Positions 5,974 to 12,855 of a stretch of DNA of 12,855 nucleotides are shown here, in pieces; position 1 is the stretch's first letter, and each line of letters starts with the position of its first letter. The notes beneath the pieces are model-generated. The model searched no databases, was not told where the DNA came from, and saw only the letters and a program-made list of their open reading frames with translations. Made by a program: the position numbers and the translations under genes. Source of the stretch: Clostridia bacterium (GTDB taxonomy: Bacteria; Bacillota_A; Clostridia; Christensenellales; CAG-138); assembly GCA_017553815.1 (NCBI GenBank), contig JAFZJT010000115.1, positions 1-12,855 of the forward strand, in the 5' to 3' direction.

Positions 5974-8205
5974 ATGGCTAAAGATAGTAAGGTCACAGAA
6001 CCAAAAAAGCAGGAAGTGCTTCAGCAAAAAGAAGAACTCGCTCTTGACGATGCGCGCCGCGTTAAAGTGTTATCCCCCGGTATGCTTGTTTTCAAGCGAT
6101 TCATTCGCAACAAGCTTGCCGTTCTCGGAATAATCATTCTTGTTTTCATGTTCCTTTTCGCTTTCGTGGGACCGCTCTTCACCCCCTACGAGATCGCGCA
6201 GGTTTTCTTCAGCGAAGACGAACGACTCGGAGACTATGCAACGGGTAATTTCGTTAAGGACGCGATATTCTATCCCGGCGGAAACTCAGCGCTCAATACC
6301 GCTGTATTTAAGGCGCTTGGCGAAAAGAAGGATGCTTCGGGCAATTATGTTCTGACTGTTGGCGAAGAGATCCCGTTCACCGCAGGAAAGGATCATTATA
6401 CTCTCAAAGTCATCAATCCCGATCCCAAGAAGCCGAGCTGTGCTATCTACGGAACGGTTCATATCGCGACCGCTGTTCGCGGTGAAGTTGGCTGGTATGA
6501 CGAAACTTACGTTGACGACGTTCTTCTGACCGCTATCAGAGAGAACGCAGCACAGGATAAACCCGGCACCGAGTTGGCTTATAACGGCACCACCATCTCC
6601 ATCGAGTCTAAGAAGGTCGAGACCAAATACTTTGCTCCCGCCAACGAGCCTACTGCCGTATCATCCTACTCCAGCTACTCTCCCTTGTCCGGCAGAGTAT
6701 CCGCTCTTCAGGCGGATACCGTGTTCCTCAAGAACGTTGCATCGGCTATTAAGTCCGGCGAAACCTCCGTCACCCGCGAGGGAGAAACCTACACCATCGG
6801 CGGTGATGTGATGAACGATTTCACTCTTTCCGCAAGCGACGGTACCAAGCTTTTCGATATTGTTCGCGAGTTCCACTCCCTGACCATCAAGTCCAAGGAG
6901 AAGAACGACGAAGGTGCTGAGATTGAGGTCGATAAGGATTTCCTTACCTTGATCACCGATGCTGAGGGCTTCAAAACCGCGATAAAGACCGCGATCAAAG
7001 ATAACAGCAGTGACTTCACCTTCGAGGACAAGAGCTTTAAAATCGAGGAGATTGAGAACGATTATCTCGTTTCCTACGAAAATCAGCCCGCGATCTCAGT
7101 CGTTACTTCGTTTAATCGCGTTGCAACAAAATACGATACCCTTTGTTCCGACTTTAACTTTATCTATGCTTTGAAAAGCGCCGAGGCCGAAAGCAGCAAT
7201 ACCTTTGAGTATGACGGCGAGACCTATACGATTTCCAAAGCCGACAACACGACTTCCATTCAGAATGCTGCGGGCGACGACGTCGTTCTCGCCTCCAACA
7301 TTATCTACGGAAGCACCAAGTTCGAGCTCACCGAGGACTTTTCAACCAAGCTTCGTGACGCTATGAACAACCAAAATAAGGAGTTCACCTTTGTCGATCA
7401 GTACGGTAAAGAAACCGATGCTGTTATTGAGATAGTGAACGAGAACTACTACGTCAAGACCATGCAGACGCACAATGTCTTTGACCGCTGCGCACCGCCT
7501 ACGCTTAAGCATCCCGTCGGTACAGAGGTCAACGGTATGGACGTTCTGACCCGTCTTATGTACGGCGGCCGCGTCTCACTCATCGTCGGCTTCGTGGTCG
7601 TGTTCTTTGAGATCATCATCGGCGTTGTTGTCGGCGGTATCTCAGGTTACTTCGGCGGCGTTGTTGATACGATCCTGATGCGTTTCGTTGAACTGTTCAA
7701 CGCCATCCCGTTCTACCCCATGCTGATGATTCTCGGTGCTATCATGGATAGCTTCTCGGTATCTCCCACCACTCGACTCTTCCTAACGATGGTCATCCTC
7801 GGTATTCTCGGGTGGACCGGCATCGCGCGTATCGTTCGCGGTCAGATCCTCTCCCTCCGTGAGCAGGACTTCATGGTTGCTACCGAAGCTACAGGTATCC
7901 GCACCAGCCGCAGGATCTTCAAGCACCTCGTTCCCAACGTCATGCCTCTGCTCATCGTTAACGCAACGAGCGCTCTCGGTTCGACCATTCTAACCGAGGC
8001 GACCCTCGGCTTCCTTGGTCTCGGCGTTAAGTACCCGATGGCTTCCTGGGGTTCGATCGTCAACCAGGCGACCGATATGCACATCATGTCGACCGCTCCT
8101 TGGATCTGGATCCCCGCCGGCATACTCATTCTGTTGACGGTTCTCGGCTTCAACTTCGTCGGCGACGGTCTCCGCGATGCGTTCGACCCAAAGATGAAGC
8201 GCTAA
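5974..8205 (+). CDS. oppC: Oligopeptide/dipeptide-type ABC transporter permease, C subunit, with giant extracytoplasmic insert
   Basis: This is the second channel-forming subunit, 743 residues against about 300 in the family. The order is normal at both ends. A cytoplasmic tail (1-46) and the first helix (47-70, RNKLAVLGIIILVFMFLFAF and on) match the OppC N-terminal domain. The core resumes at APPTLKHPVGTEVNGMDVLTRLMYGGRVSL (507-536), with helices near 534-560, 577-592, 600-620, 655-680 and 708-730. The EAA loop is ATEATGIRTSRRIFKHLVPN (636-655). Between them, residues about 73-505 form an inserted domain on the outer face, largely soluble and rich in charged and Ser/Thr residues, with an internal duplication (see the repeat at 6529-7473). 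The reading frame is unbroken and coding-like throughout, so this is a real insertion and not an annotation fusion. An AGGAGG at 5961-5966 starts on the last base of the oppB stop codon, 7 nt before the ATG. Confidence 0.93.
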   Translation: MAKDSKVTEPKKQEVLQQKEELALDDARRVKVLSPGMLVFKRFIRNKLAVLGIIILVFMFLFAFVGPLFTPYEIAQVFFSEDERLGDYATGNFVKDAIFYPGGNSALNTAVFKALGEKKDASGNYVLTVGEEIPFTAGKDHYTLKVINPDPKKPSCAIYGTVHIATAVRGEVGWYDETYVDDVLLTAIRENAAQDKPGTELAYNGTTISIESKKVETKYFAPANEPTAVSSYSSYSPLSGRVSALQADTVFLKNVASAIKSGETSVTREGETYTIGGDVMNDFTLSASDGTKLFDIVREFHSLTIKSKEKNDEGAEIEVDKDFLTLITDAEGFKTAIKTAIKDNSSDFTFEDKSFKIEEIENDYLVSYENQPAISVVTSFNRVATKYDTLCSDFNFIYALKSAEAESSNTFEYDGETYTISKADNTTSIQNAAGDDVVLASNIIYGSTKFELTEDFSTKLRDAMNNQNKEFTFVDQYGKETDAVIEIVNENYYVKTMQTHNVFDRCAPPTLKHPVGTEVNGMDVLTRLMYGGRVSLIVGFVVVFFEIIIGVVVGGISGYFGGVVDTILMRFVELFNAIPFYPMLMILGAIMDSFSVSPTTRLFLTMVILGILGWTGIARIVRGQILSLREQDFMVATEATGIRTSRRIFKHLVPNVMPLLIVNATSALGSTILTEATLGFLGLGVKYPMASWGSIVNQATDMHIMSTAPWIWIPAGILILLTVLGFNFVGDGLRDAFDPKMKR
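6529..7473 (+). repeat. Degenerate tandem protein repeat inside the permease C insert
   Basis: The insert holds two diverged copies of one unit plus a partial third. Matching landmarks are TAIREN (186) and TAIKDN (339); NEPTA (224) and NQPAI (370); RV (241) and RV (382); DT (248) and DT (388); AIKS (258) and ALKS (399); GETYTI (270) and GETYTI (415). Offsets are 153, 146, 141, 140, 141 and 145 residues, so the order and spacing are kept. A partial third copy begins near 462 with DAMNN and FTFVD, echoing TAIKDN and FTFED 123 residues earlier. Identity is low outside these points, so the duplication is old. Confidence 0.7.
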
Positions 8206-8218
8206 GTGAGGTAATATT

Positions 8219-9373
8219 ATGGCAAAGAGAAAAGGCGTAAATTATATCTCCAGGAAAGAATCCGCAAGGATTTCCCGTGAGAATCGCAAGATCACGAAAG
8301 CGATCGAGAAAAAGCGCAATCGCAAGCACGTCGATCCTTCCGAATACATGACCAAGATGCGTGATGAAAACAACGTCGTCGAGTTCGACAACGTACACAC
8401 GTTCTTCTTCACCGACATCGGCACCGTTCGCGCTGTAGACGGCGTTTCCTTCGACGTTCCTCAGGGCTCGACCGTCGGCATCGTTGGCGAATCGGGCTGC
8501 GGCAAGTCCGTTACCTCCCTTTCGCTGATGCAGCTCGTTCAGCGTCCGCAGGGTCAGACTGTTGAAGGTCAGATCCGCTTCAACGCAGGCGACGGCAAGG
8601 TCTACGACATTGCGAACACCCCCACCAAGGTCATGCAGACCCTTCGCGGCTCGAAGATCGCGATGATCTTCCAGGAGCCCATGACCTCCCTCAACCCCGT
8701 TTTCCGTATCGGTCAACAGCTCAACGAGGTTCTCGAGCTCCACTACCCCGATTGGACGGATGAGCAGGTCAAGGCCCGCACCATCGAGATGCTCAAGATG
8801 GTCGGCATCGCAAACAGCGAGGGCGTTTACATGATGTATCCGCATGAGCTCTCCGGCGGTATGCGTCAGCGCGTTATGATCGCTATGGCGCTTGCCTGCG
8901 ACCCGAAGCTCATCATCGCAGACGAGCCCACCACGGCTCTTGACGTTACCATTCAGGCACAGATCCTCGACCTGCTGCGCACCCTCAAGGATCGCATCAA
9001 TTCGAGCATCATGCTCATAACCCACGACCTCGGCGTTATCGCCGAGATGGCGGACTATGTTGTGGTCATGTACTCCGGCCGTATCGTTGAGCGCGGTACC
9101 GCAAGCGAAGTGTTCCACAACCCCTGCCACCCCTACACCATCGGTCTGATGGCTTCCAAGCCCGTTGTCAATCGCAAGGTAGACCGGCTTTACAGCATTC
9201 CGGGTTCGGTTCCGAACCCCGTCAACATGCCCGACTACTGCTACTTCCGCGATCGCTGCGAGAAGTGCGTGGATCAGTGCAAGGGCGAGTATCCGCATGA
9301 GATCTACGTCAGCCCGACGCACATGGTAGCCTGCTACCGTTATCAGGATTATAGGGATAAGAAGGAGGTTTAA
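8219..9373 (+). CDS. oppD: Oligopeptide/dipeptide-type ABC transporter ATP-binding protein, D subunit
   Basis: This is one of two cytoplasmic ATPases that drive the importer, 384 residues. All nucleotide-binding motifs are intact: Walker A GESGCGKS (90-97), Q-loop Gln152 in FQEPMTSLNP, signature LSGGMRQR (211-218), Walker B LIIADEP (231-237), D-loop ALD (240-242) and switch His269. The C-terminal oligopeptide-transporter domain starts near HNPCHPYTIGLM (300-311). It carries cysteines at 341, 347, 350, 354 and 372, the pattern associated with an Fe-S cluster in some DppD proteins. An unusual basic extension of about 50 residues precedes the ATPase domain. The ribosome binding site is GTGAGGT between the oppC stop and the ATG. 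The 13-nt gap to oppC and 2-nt gap to oppF indicate one transcript. Confidence 0.96.
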   Translation: MAKRKGVNYISRKESARISRENRKITKAIEKKRNRKHVDPSEYMTKMRDENNVVEFDNVHTFFFTDIGTVRAVDGVSFDVPQGSTVGIVGESGCGKSVTSLSLMQLVQRPQGQTVEGQIRFNAGDGKVYDIANTPTKVMQTLRGSKIAMIFQEPMTSLNPVFRIGQQLNEVLELHYPDWTDEQVKARTIEMLKMVGIANSEGVYMMYPHELSGGMRQRVMIAMALACDPKLIIADEPTTALDVTIQAQILDLLRTLKDRINSSIMLITHDLGVIAEMADYVVVMYSGRIVERGTASEVFHNPCHPYTIGLMASKPVVNRKVDRLYSIPGSVPNPVNMPDYCYFRDRCEKCVDQCKGEYPHEIYVSPTHMVACYRYQDYRDKKEV

Positions 9374-9375
9374 CC

Positions 9376-10476
9376 ATGGAAGCAGTCGAAAAAACCAAGA
9401 AAGCTGCTGAGGAAGTGAAGGAAAAGGTCGTAGAAGTCAAAAAGACCACCTTCGAACAGCTTGAAGAGAGGATCCAGACCATCAAGAACGAGCCCCCGAT
9501 CGAGCACGATCCCGAGAACGTTCTTGAGGTTCACAACCTTCTCAAGTACTTCCCCATCAAGACCGGCCTCTTCTCCCGCGTTACCGGCTATGTTCGCGCA
9601 GTTGACGGCGTTTCCTTCAACATCAAGCGCGGCACCACGATGGGTCTGGTCGGTGAATCCGGCTGCGGTAAAACCACCGTCGGTAAGACCATCCTCAGGC
9701 TCACCGAGAAGACTGCGGGTCAGGTGCTCTTCAACGGCACCGAGATCCACGATCTGCCCAAGAACGAGCTTCGCAAGATCAGGCCGAAGATCCAGATGAT
9801 ATTCCAGGATCCGTACTCCAGCCTCTCCCCCCGTCTTCCTATCGCGGAGATCATCGGCGAGGCGGTTCGCGAGCACAATATCATCCCCGAAAACGAGATG
9901 GACGAATATCTCGATAAGGTCATGAAGCAGTGCGGTCTGCAGCCCTACCATAAGGATCGTTATCCGCATGAGTTCTCCGGTGGTCAGCGTCAGCGTATCT
10001 GCATCGCGCGCTCCATCGCGCTGAAGCCCGACTTCATCATCTGCGACGAGCCCGTTTCCGCGCTTGACGTTTCGATCCAGGCTCAGATCATCAACCTGAT
10101 GATGGATCTTCAGAAGGAGCTCGGCCTCACGTATCTGTTTATCTCCCACGACCTCTCAGTTGTTGAGCATATCTCCGACACCATCGGCGTTATGTACCTC
10201 GGCAACATGGTCGAGTATGCGGATAAGGAGAGCCTGTTCGCTCATCCGATGCATCCCTACACCGAGGCGCTGTTCTCCGCGATCCCCATCCCCGATCCGG
10301 ACTACAAGATGAACCGCGTTATCCTTCAGGGAAGCATCCCCTCCCCCGCCAATCCGCCCGCAGGCTGTAAGTTCCATACGCGCTGCTCCAAGTGCATGGA
10401 AATATGCGGCACCGTTCCCCCCGCTACTAAAGAGGTCGAGCCCGGACACTTCGTTGCCTGCCACCTCTATGACTGA
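9376..10476 (+). CDS. oppF: Oligopeptide/dipeptide-type ABC transporter ATP-binding protein, F subunit
   Basis: This is the partner ATPase of OppD, 366 residues. Walker A GESGCGKT (93-100), Q-loop Gln144 in [10 protein letters not shown], signature FSGGQRQR (200-207), Walker B FIICDEP (220-226) and His258 are all present, so both ATP sites of the heterodimer should be functional. The C-terminal domain ([15 protein letters not shown] at 290-304) holds cysteines at 331, 337, 340, 344 and 362, spaced exactly as in OppD. Residues 1 to about 38 are an extra lysine/glutamate-rich stretch ([20 protein letters not shown]) that looks helical, possibly a coiled coil. The ribosome binding site AAGGAGG (9362-9368) is embedded in the last codons of oppD, whose stop lies 2 nt before this ATG, so translation is probably coupled. 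Confidence 0.96.
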   Translation: MEAVEKTKKAAEEVKEKVVEVKKTTFEQLEERIQTIKNEPPIEHDPENVLEVHNLLKYFPIKTGLFSRVTGYVRAVDGVSFNIKRGTTMGLVGESGCGKTTVGKTILRLTEKTAGQVLFNGTEIHDLPKNELRKIRPKIQMIFQDPYSSLSPRLPIAEIIGEAVREHNIIPENEMDEYLDKVMKQCGLQPYHKDRYPHEFSGGQRQRICIARSIALKPDFIICDEPVSALDVSIQAQIINLMMDLQKELGLTYLFISHDLSVVEHISDTIGVMYLGNMVEYADKESLFAHPMHPYTEALFSAIPIPDPDYKMNRVILQGSIPSPANPPAGCKFHTRCSKCMEICGTVPPATKEVEPGHFVACHLYD

Positions 10477-10485
10477 GCTTAAGAA

Positions 10486-10764
10486 ATGGCAAAGAAACCG
10501 AAGCAATATGATGATGACGACGGCCGCACGATCGCCAGCATGAACGTTGAGGGCATGCCTTGGTACGATAAGCAGCTGAAGCGCGAGAGCCGCGCTCAGG
10601 CGCGTGCCGAGCTTGCCGACCGTGTTGCCCGAGGCGAGGCGCTTACGGGGCGTGAGAGCGTTCGCTACGCACTGTATGCGGTGCTTGCGGGGCTGACCGT
10701 TGTGGGCGTTATCGCAGGCGGCGTTTGCCTGCTCATCCTCATCCTGTATCTTCTTTGGAAATAG
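10486..10764 (+). CDS. Small single-helix membrane protein at the end of the importer operon
   Basis: A 92-residue protein of unknown function. The cytoplasm-facing N-terminal part is hydrophilic, with an acidic patch YDDDDGRT (8-15), then MNVEGMPWYDKQ (19-30) and a charged helical stretch (31-60). One membrane helix follows at about 62-90, ending in a short LLWK tail. No signal peptide or catalytic motif is seen. It begins 9 nt after the oppF stop with only a weak purine-rich AAGAA before the ATG, and a terminator follows 51 nt later, so it is probably the last gene of the importer operon. Proteins of this kind, with a DDDDGRTIA-like start and MPWYDK, seem familiar to me from Clostridia genomes as uncharacterised; that is recollection, not a search. 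It could be an accessory of the transporter or unrelated. Confidence 0.85.
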   Translation: MAKKPKQYDDDDGRTIASMNVEGMPWYDKQLKRESRAQARAELADRVARGEALTGRESVRYALYAVLAGLTVVGVIAGGVCLLILILYLLWK

Positions 10765-10815
10765 GCTGTTCGGTTTTTGAAATCAACCGTTTCTGCACAC
10801 ATGTGCTACCCTATA

Positions 10816-10849
10816 GAAAGGGCGGTCATCGAATGATGTCCGCCCTTTT
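10816..10849 (+). terminator. Intrinsic terminator of the importer operon
   Basis: The stem AAAGGGCGG (10817-10825) pairs with CCGCCCTTT (10840-10848). Beyond one T-T mismatch, an inner CATC/GATG stem closes on a GAAT loop. TTTTGGTTGGTTGT follows on the plus strand. Confidence 0.85.
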
Positions 10850-10897
10850 GGTTGGTTGTATTTGGATCAATGCGCAGTCGAAAAGTGAAGAAGACGG

Positions 10898-10926
10898 TTT
10901 TCAAATCAGCATTTTTGGTGTATACT
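10898..10926 (+). promoter_or_regulatory. Promoter of the 85-residue protein gene
   Basis: TTTTCA (10898-10903), a 17-nt spacer, then TATACT (10921-10926). It comes right after the importer terminator and gives a leader of about 23 nt that holds the ribosome binding site AAAGGA. Confidence 0.6.
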
Positions 10927-10955
10927 GTTGTAATCAAGCAAAAGGATGAACCGCT

Positions 10956-11213
10956 ATGAACCTTTGGATAAAAAAGAGGAAGAACAACAGAACGCTCGCG
11001 CAGTTCACGGTCGAGCTGCCGCAGAAGGAGGCCGCCGAGGTTCCCGATTGGAACGAGCCGTTCGGCGAGGCCTGCCATGCGATGAACCTTGCGCGGCCAA
11101 TCATCATGAATAAGCATGTGAACGAGCTTCTCAGCTTCGGTCATACCGTTTTTCGTGCCGATGATTTCATCGAAAAGATCGATTTCGACAGACTCGAGGC
11201 GGAGCTTTTCTGA
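10956..11213 (+). CDS. Unrecognised 85-residue cytoplasmic protein
   Basis: I cannot assign a function. The protein opens with a basic stretch (KKRKNNR at 6-12) and continues as a compact, soluble, mixed sequence with no signal or membrane segment. Noticeable phrases are VPDWNEPFGEACHAMNLARP (29-48) and the acidic end DDFIEKIDFDRLEAELF (69-85). It has its own promoter (10898-10926) and a ribosome binding site AAAGGA 9 nt before the ATG, so it is a stand-alone gene between two terminated units. Codon use is similar to neighbouring genes, which supports its being real. No intrinsic terminator was found directly after it. Confidence 0.78.
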   Translation: MNLWIKKRKNNRTLAQFTVELPQKEAAEVPDWNEPFGEACHAMNLARPIIMNKHVNELLSFGHTVFRADDFIEKIDFDRLEAELF

Positions 11214-11350
11214 GCATGCGGCGTTTTTTCAGAAGATTTGGCTATCATTTCCACTCCGAACGCGTATTATACGGCGTTTTGCGCAGATAATAAGCCCATC
11301 AAACGGCTTTGTTGGCGTCCCGCCCACCGCCGTAGAAAAGGAGTGAGAAA

Positions 11351-11569
11351 ATGGATACGCTGTCACTGATCCTTATCGTGATCGGAGCATTGAACTGGGG
11401 TCTTATCGGCATCTTCCAGTTCGACCTTGTAGCTGCTGTTTTCGGCGGCATGAGCGGTGTGGTATCAAGGATAATCTACACCCTCGTGGGTCTTGCGGGC
11501 ATCTGGGGCTTCACGATGCTTTTCAGAAAGCATTCCCGCCCTGCGTTCATGCATGAGCATGATGCCTGA
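11351..11569 (+). CDS. DUF378 family (YuzA-like) small membrane protein
   Basis: A 72-residue protein with two membrane helices (about 4-30 and 38-58) and a short polar tail with histidines (RKHSRPAFMHEHDA). The opening LILIVIGALNWGLIGIFQFD and the phrase SRIIYTLVGLAGIWGF are the typical marks of the DUF378 family, found across bacteria with no established function. The ribosome binding site AAAAGGAG ends 7 nt before the ATG. It stands alone, followed by the terminator at 11593-11623. Length is normal for the family. No promoter clearly matches consensus upstream; TATTAT near 11263 is a weak candidate -10. Confidence 0.92.
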   Translation: MDTLSLILIVIGALNWGLIGIFQFDLVAAVFGGMSGVVSRIIYTLVGLAGIWGFTMLFRKHSRPAFMHEHDA

Positions 11570-11592
11570 ACTCAATAAAGCCGGATGATCTC

Positions 11593-11623
11593 GGGCGGTG
11601 CGTTTTTCGCGCCGCTCATTTTT
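11593..11623 (+). terminator. Intrinsic terminator after the DUF378 gene
   Basis: GGGCGGTGCG (11593-11602) pairs with CGCGCCGCTC (11608-11617) through ten pairs, two of them G-U, closing on a TTTTT loop and followed by ATTTTT. It ends on the stop codon of the convergent yunB gene. The minus strand has no T-run after the stem, so it probably works only rightward. Confidence 0.65.
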
Positions 11624-12335
11624 ACGGGTCGAATATCCCCTCAACGTCGGTCGGGATGAGGTTGAGAGCGTCCTCCATGCTCTCAACGTTCGTGTACGCC
11701 GCGGGAACACCGCCAATTACGATCGTTTCGCATATCGGAGCCGAGACCGACGCAGAAACGCTTCGCGTTTTTCCGAAAAGGATCATCTCGATATCCGCGC
11801 TCAGAGCGAGGGTCGCTTTGTATCGGGTCTGGTTCACTCCGGCGGACTCAAAAGCCGAGGTGAACCTGCTGCGCACCTCGCCGATCGGCTCGATCCTTAT
11901 TGGTATCCTCGGACCTACGCCGTTCAGGATGGACAGTCCGCTCGCACTTCCAAGAGGCACGTCGACGCCGCACACGCTCAGCTCCTCCACCTTCTGCTGC
12001 GCCCGCTCCGTCACCCGCGCCGCCATCAGATTCATCCCAAGAGCATCGATAAACAGCACCGAGGCATCATCGGCGGTGCTTTGTTCGTGAGCGAAGACAC
12101 TTCCGCCCTGCTTTATGTATTCATCCATGACCTCTCTTAGCGAATCATTCAGCAGCTTCGAGGCGGCGGCGCTTACGCGCTTGTCTGCAAGGCTTTCAAG
12201 CGGCTTTTCGATAATTATGCTGACTATGGCGACACTCAGCAGGATCGCAGCCGAAGCAAAAAGCGCTATGCGTGCTCTTTTTCCGCACTTTTTTGGTGCT
12301 CTATTCGAGCTTCTAAGATATGCCGCGTTTTCCAA
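11622..12335 (-). CDS. yunB: Sporulation protein YunB
   Basis: This membrane-anchored protein is needed for normal sporulation in Bacillus subtilis, where it is made in the mother cell; its biochemical role is not known. With the TTG start at 12335 it has 237 residues, close to the family size. A positively charged tail is followed by one membrane helix at about 22-42 and an outer domain. The recognisable family stretches are GVGPRIPIRIEPIGEV (139-154), GVNQTRYKATLAL (166-178) and ICETIVIGGVPAAYTN (201-216). I prefer 12335 because AAGGG (12347-12343) lies 7 nt upstream. Another in-frame TTG at 12416 has no site at proper spacing and adds 27 residues that do not resemble the family. The gene is convergent with the DUF378 gene and divergent from the penicillin-binding protein gene. 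No confident sigma-E or sigma-K promoter could be read. Confidence 0.9.
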   Translation of the reverse strand: MENAAYLRSSNRAPKKCGKRARIALFASAAILLSVAIVSIIIEKPLESLADKRVSAAASKLLNDSLREVMDEYIKQGGSVFAHEQSTADDASVLFIDALGMNLMAARVTERAQQKVEELSVCGVDVPLGSASGLSILNGVGPRIPIRIEPIGEVRSRFTSAFESAGVNQTRYKATLALSADIEMILFGKTRSVSASVSAPICETIVIGGVPAAYTNVESMEDALNLIPTDVEGIFDP

Positions 12336-12342
12336 ACCTTCG

Positions 12343-12350
12343 CCCTTCCC
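12343..12350 (-). promoter_or_regulatory. Ribosome binding site that sets the yunB start
   Basis: On the minus strand, GGGAAGGG lies 7 nt before the TTG codon at 12335-12333. The longer alternative start at 12416 lacks one. Confidence 0.55.
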
Positions 12351-12481
12351 TATGATGTTATGTTTCCCCCGTTTACATGGTATTCCGTTTCGGAAGTATG
12401 CGCCACAAAGCGGCAATAAGTGCGCAGCATCTCCAAGAGCCGCCCAAAACGGTACATTTTTATTAACAAACTCGGGAAGAT

Positions 12482-12510
12482 TTGTAAATGTGCAAAGAAT
12501 GTGTTATAAT
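12482..12510 (+). promoter_or_regulatory. sigma-A promoter of the penicillin-binding protein gene
   Basis: TTGTAA (12482-12487), a 17-nt spacer, then TATAAT (12505-12510) with an extended TG (12502-12503). The leader is about 57 nt. Confidence 0.75.
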
Positions 12511-12573
12511 TAAATGGGAATTTACGGGTGCATACTCTGCGCCCATAGCTTCTAACTACGAAAGGACTGGCTT

Positions 12574-12855
12574 ATGGCAGAGAATAACGACATCATGAAC
12601 GGCAGCACAACTAAAATGAACAGGCCGGACGCCCGTTCGCGCGCCGCAAGCGCCGGAGGGGATACCGCCACCTATGACCGTTCTTCTGAAAAAGAGAATG
12701 AAAGCGGGAAGAAGGCGAGCAAGCGCGCATTCGTGCGGCGCAAGCGCCCCCACAGCACGCTGCTTGCGATACTGTTTACCGCGATAAAGGTTTTCATCAT
12801 CGTCGGCATCGTTGGCGCTTTCGCGGTTCTCGGGCTCTTCCTCGGCATCGCAAAG
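12574..12855 (+). CDS. Probable class A penicillin-binding protein, N-terminus (3' end outside window)
   Basis: Only the first 94 codons are present. They encode a hydrophilic cytoplasmic tail of about 60 residues, very rich in charged residues near the membrane (GKKASKRAFVRRKRP at 45-59). One membrane helix follows (about 63-91), ending in GLFLGIAK. That layout, and the G-x-F-x-GIAK ending just where the transglycosylase domain would begin, fits bifunctional penicillin-binding protein 1A of Clostridia, which polymerises and cross-links peptidoglycan. The catalytic domains lie beyond the right edge, so another anchored cell-wall or secreted enzyme is not excluded. The ribosome binding site AAAGGA is 7 nt before the ATG, and the promoter at 12482-12510 is strong. 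It is divergent from yunB. Confidence 0.65.
   Translation, partial: MAENNDIMNGSTTKMNRPDARSRAASAGGDTATYDRSSEKENESGKKASKRAFVRRKRPHSTLLAILFTAIKVFIIVGIVGAFAVLGLFLGIAK

Noticed and set aside
5974..8205. The long permease C gene read as two fused genes or a frameshift artefact
   Set aside because: The frame is continuous, both ends belong to one OppC protein in correct order, and no internal ribosome binding site plus start suggests a separate gene.
8150..9322. A 390-codon minus-strand frame opposite oppD (and a similar one opposite oppF at 9370-10149)
   Set aside because: They are shadow frames of the two ATPase genes, whose full set of nucleotide-binding motifs lies on the plus strand. The antisense products lack any recognisable domain.
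12387..12440. A sporulation sigma factor promoter for yunB (GCATA, 17 nt, CATGTAA on the minus strand)
   Set aside because: The -10 part departs from the sigma-G/F pattern CATnnTA, and yunB is expected in the mother cell, so the match is not convincing.

Overview
The window looks like chromosomal DNA of a spore-forming member of the Bacillota, class Clostridia, probably an uncultured gut-type anaerobe. The evidence is a two-subunit iron-sulfur L-serine dehydratase of the Gram-positive type, a YunB sporulation gene, strong AGGAGG-type ribosome binding sites, sigma-A promoters with 17-nt spacers, and a cell-wall synthesis gene with a long cytoplasmic tail. The GC content is moderate. I see no rRNA, tRNA, insertion sequence, phage gene or CRISPR array.

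Layout: (1) 1-1155, minus strand: sdaAB followed by the first 164 codons of sdaAA, overlapping by ATGA, with a promoter at 1257-1285. (2) 1156-1586: a divergent intergenic region with a second strong promoter reading right. (3) 1587-2177: an unrecognised four-helix membrane protein, best started at a TTG. (4) 2314-10764: an oligopeptide/dipeptide-type ABC importer operon in the order substrate-binding lipoprotein, permease B, permease C, ATPase D, ATPase F, plus a small membrane protein, closed by an intrinsic terminator at 10816-10849. (5) 10956-11213: an unrecognised 85-residue protein with its own promoter. (6) 11351-11569: a DUF378-type two-helix membrane protein with its own terminator. 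(7) 11622-12335, minus: yunB. (8) 12574 to the right edge: the N-terminus of a probable class A penicillin-binding protein.

The importer should work as follows: a lipid-anchored binding protein captures a peptide-like ligand outside the membrane and hands it to the B/C permease pair, and the D/F ATPases power uptake. Peptide import next to serine deamination fits an amino-acid-fermenting lifestyle, but that link rests only on adjacency.

The most unusual point is in the importer. The C-type permease is 743 residues instead of about 300, because about 430 residues are inserted in its first extracytoplasmic loop. That insert contains an internal tandem duplication with a period of about 145-153 residues and a partial third copy. 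The binding protein also carries an extra segment of about 150 residues. Two strong hairpins separate the binding-protein gene from the permease genes and probably set their relative expression.
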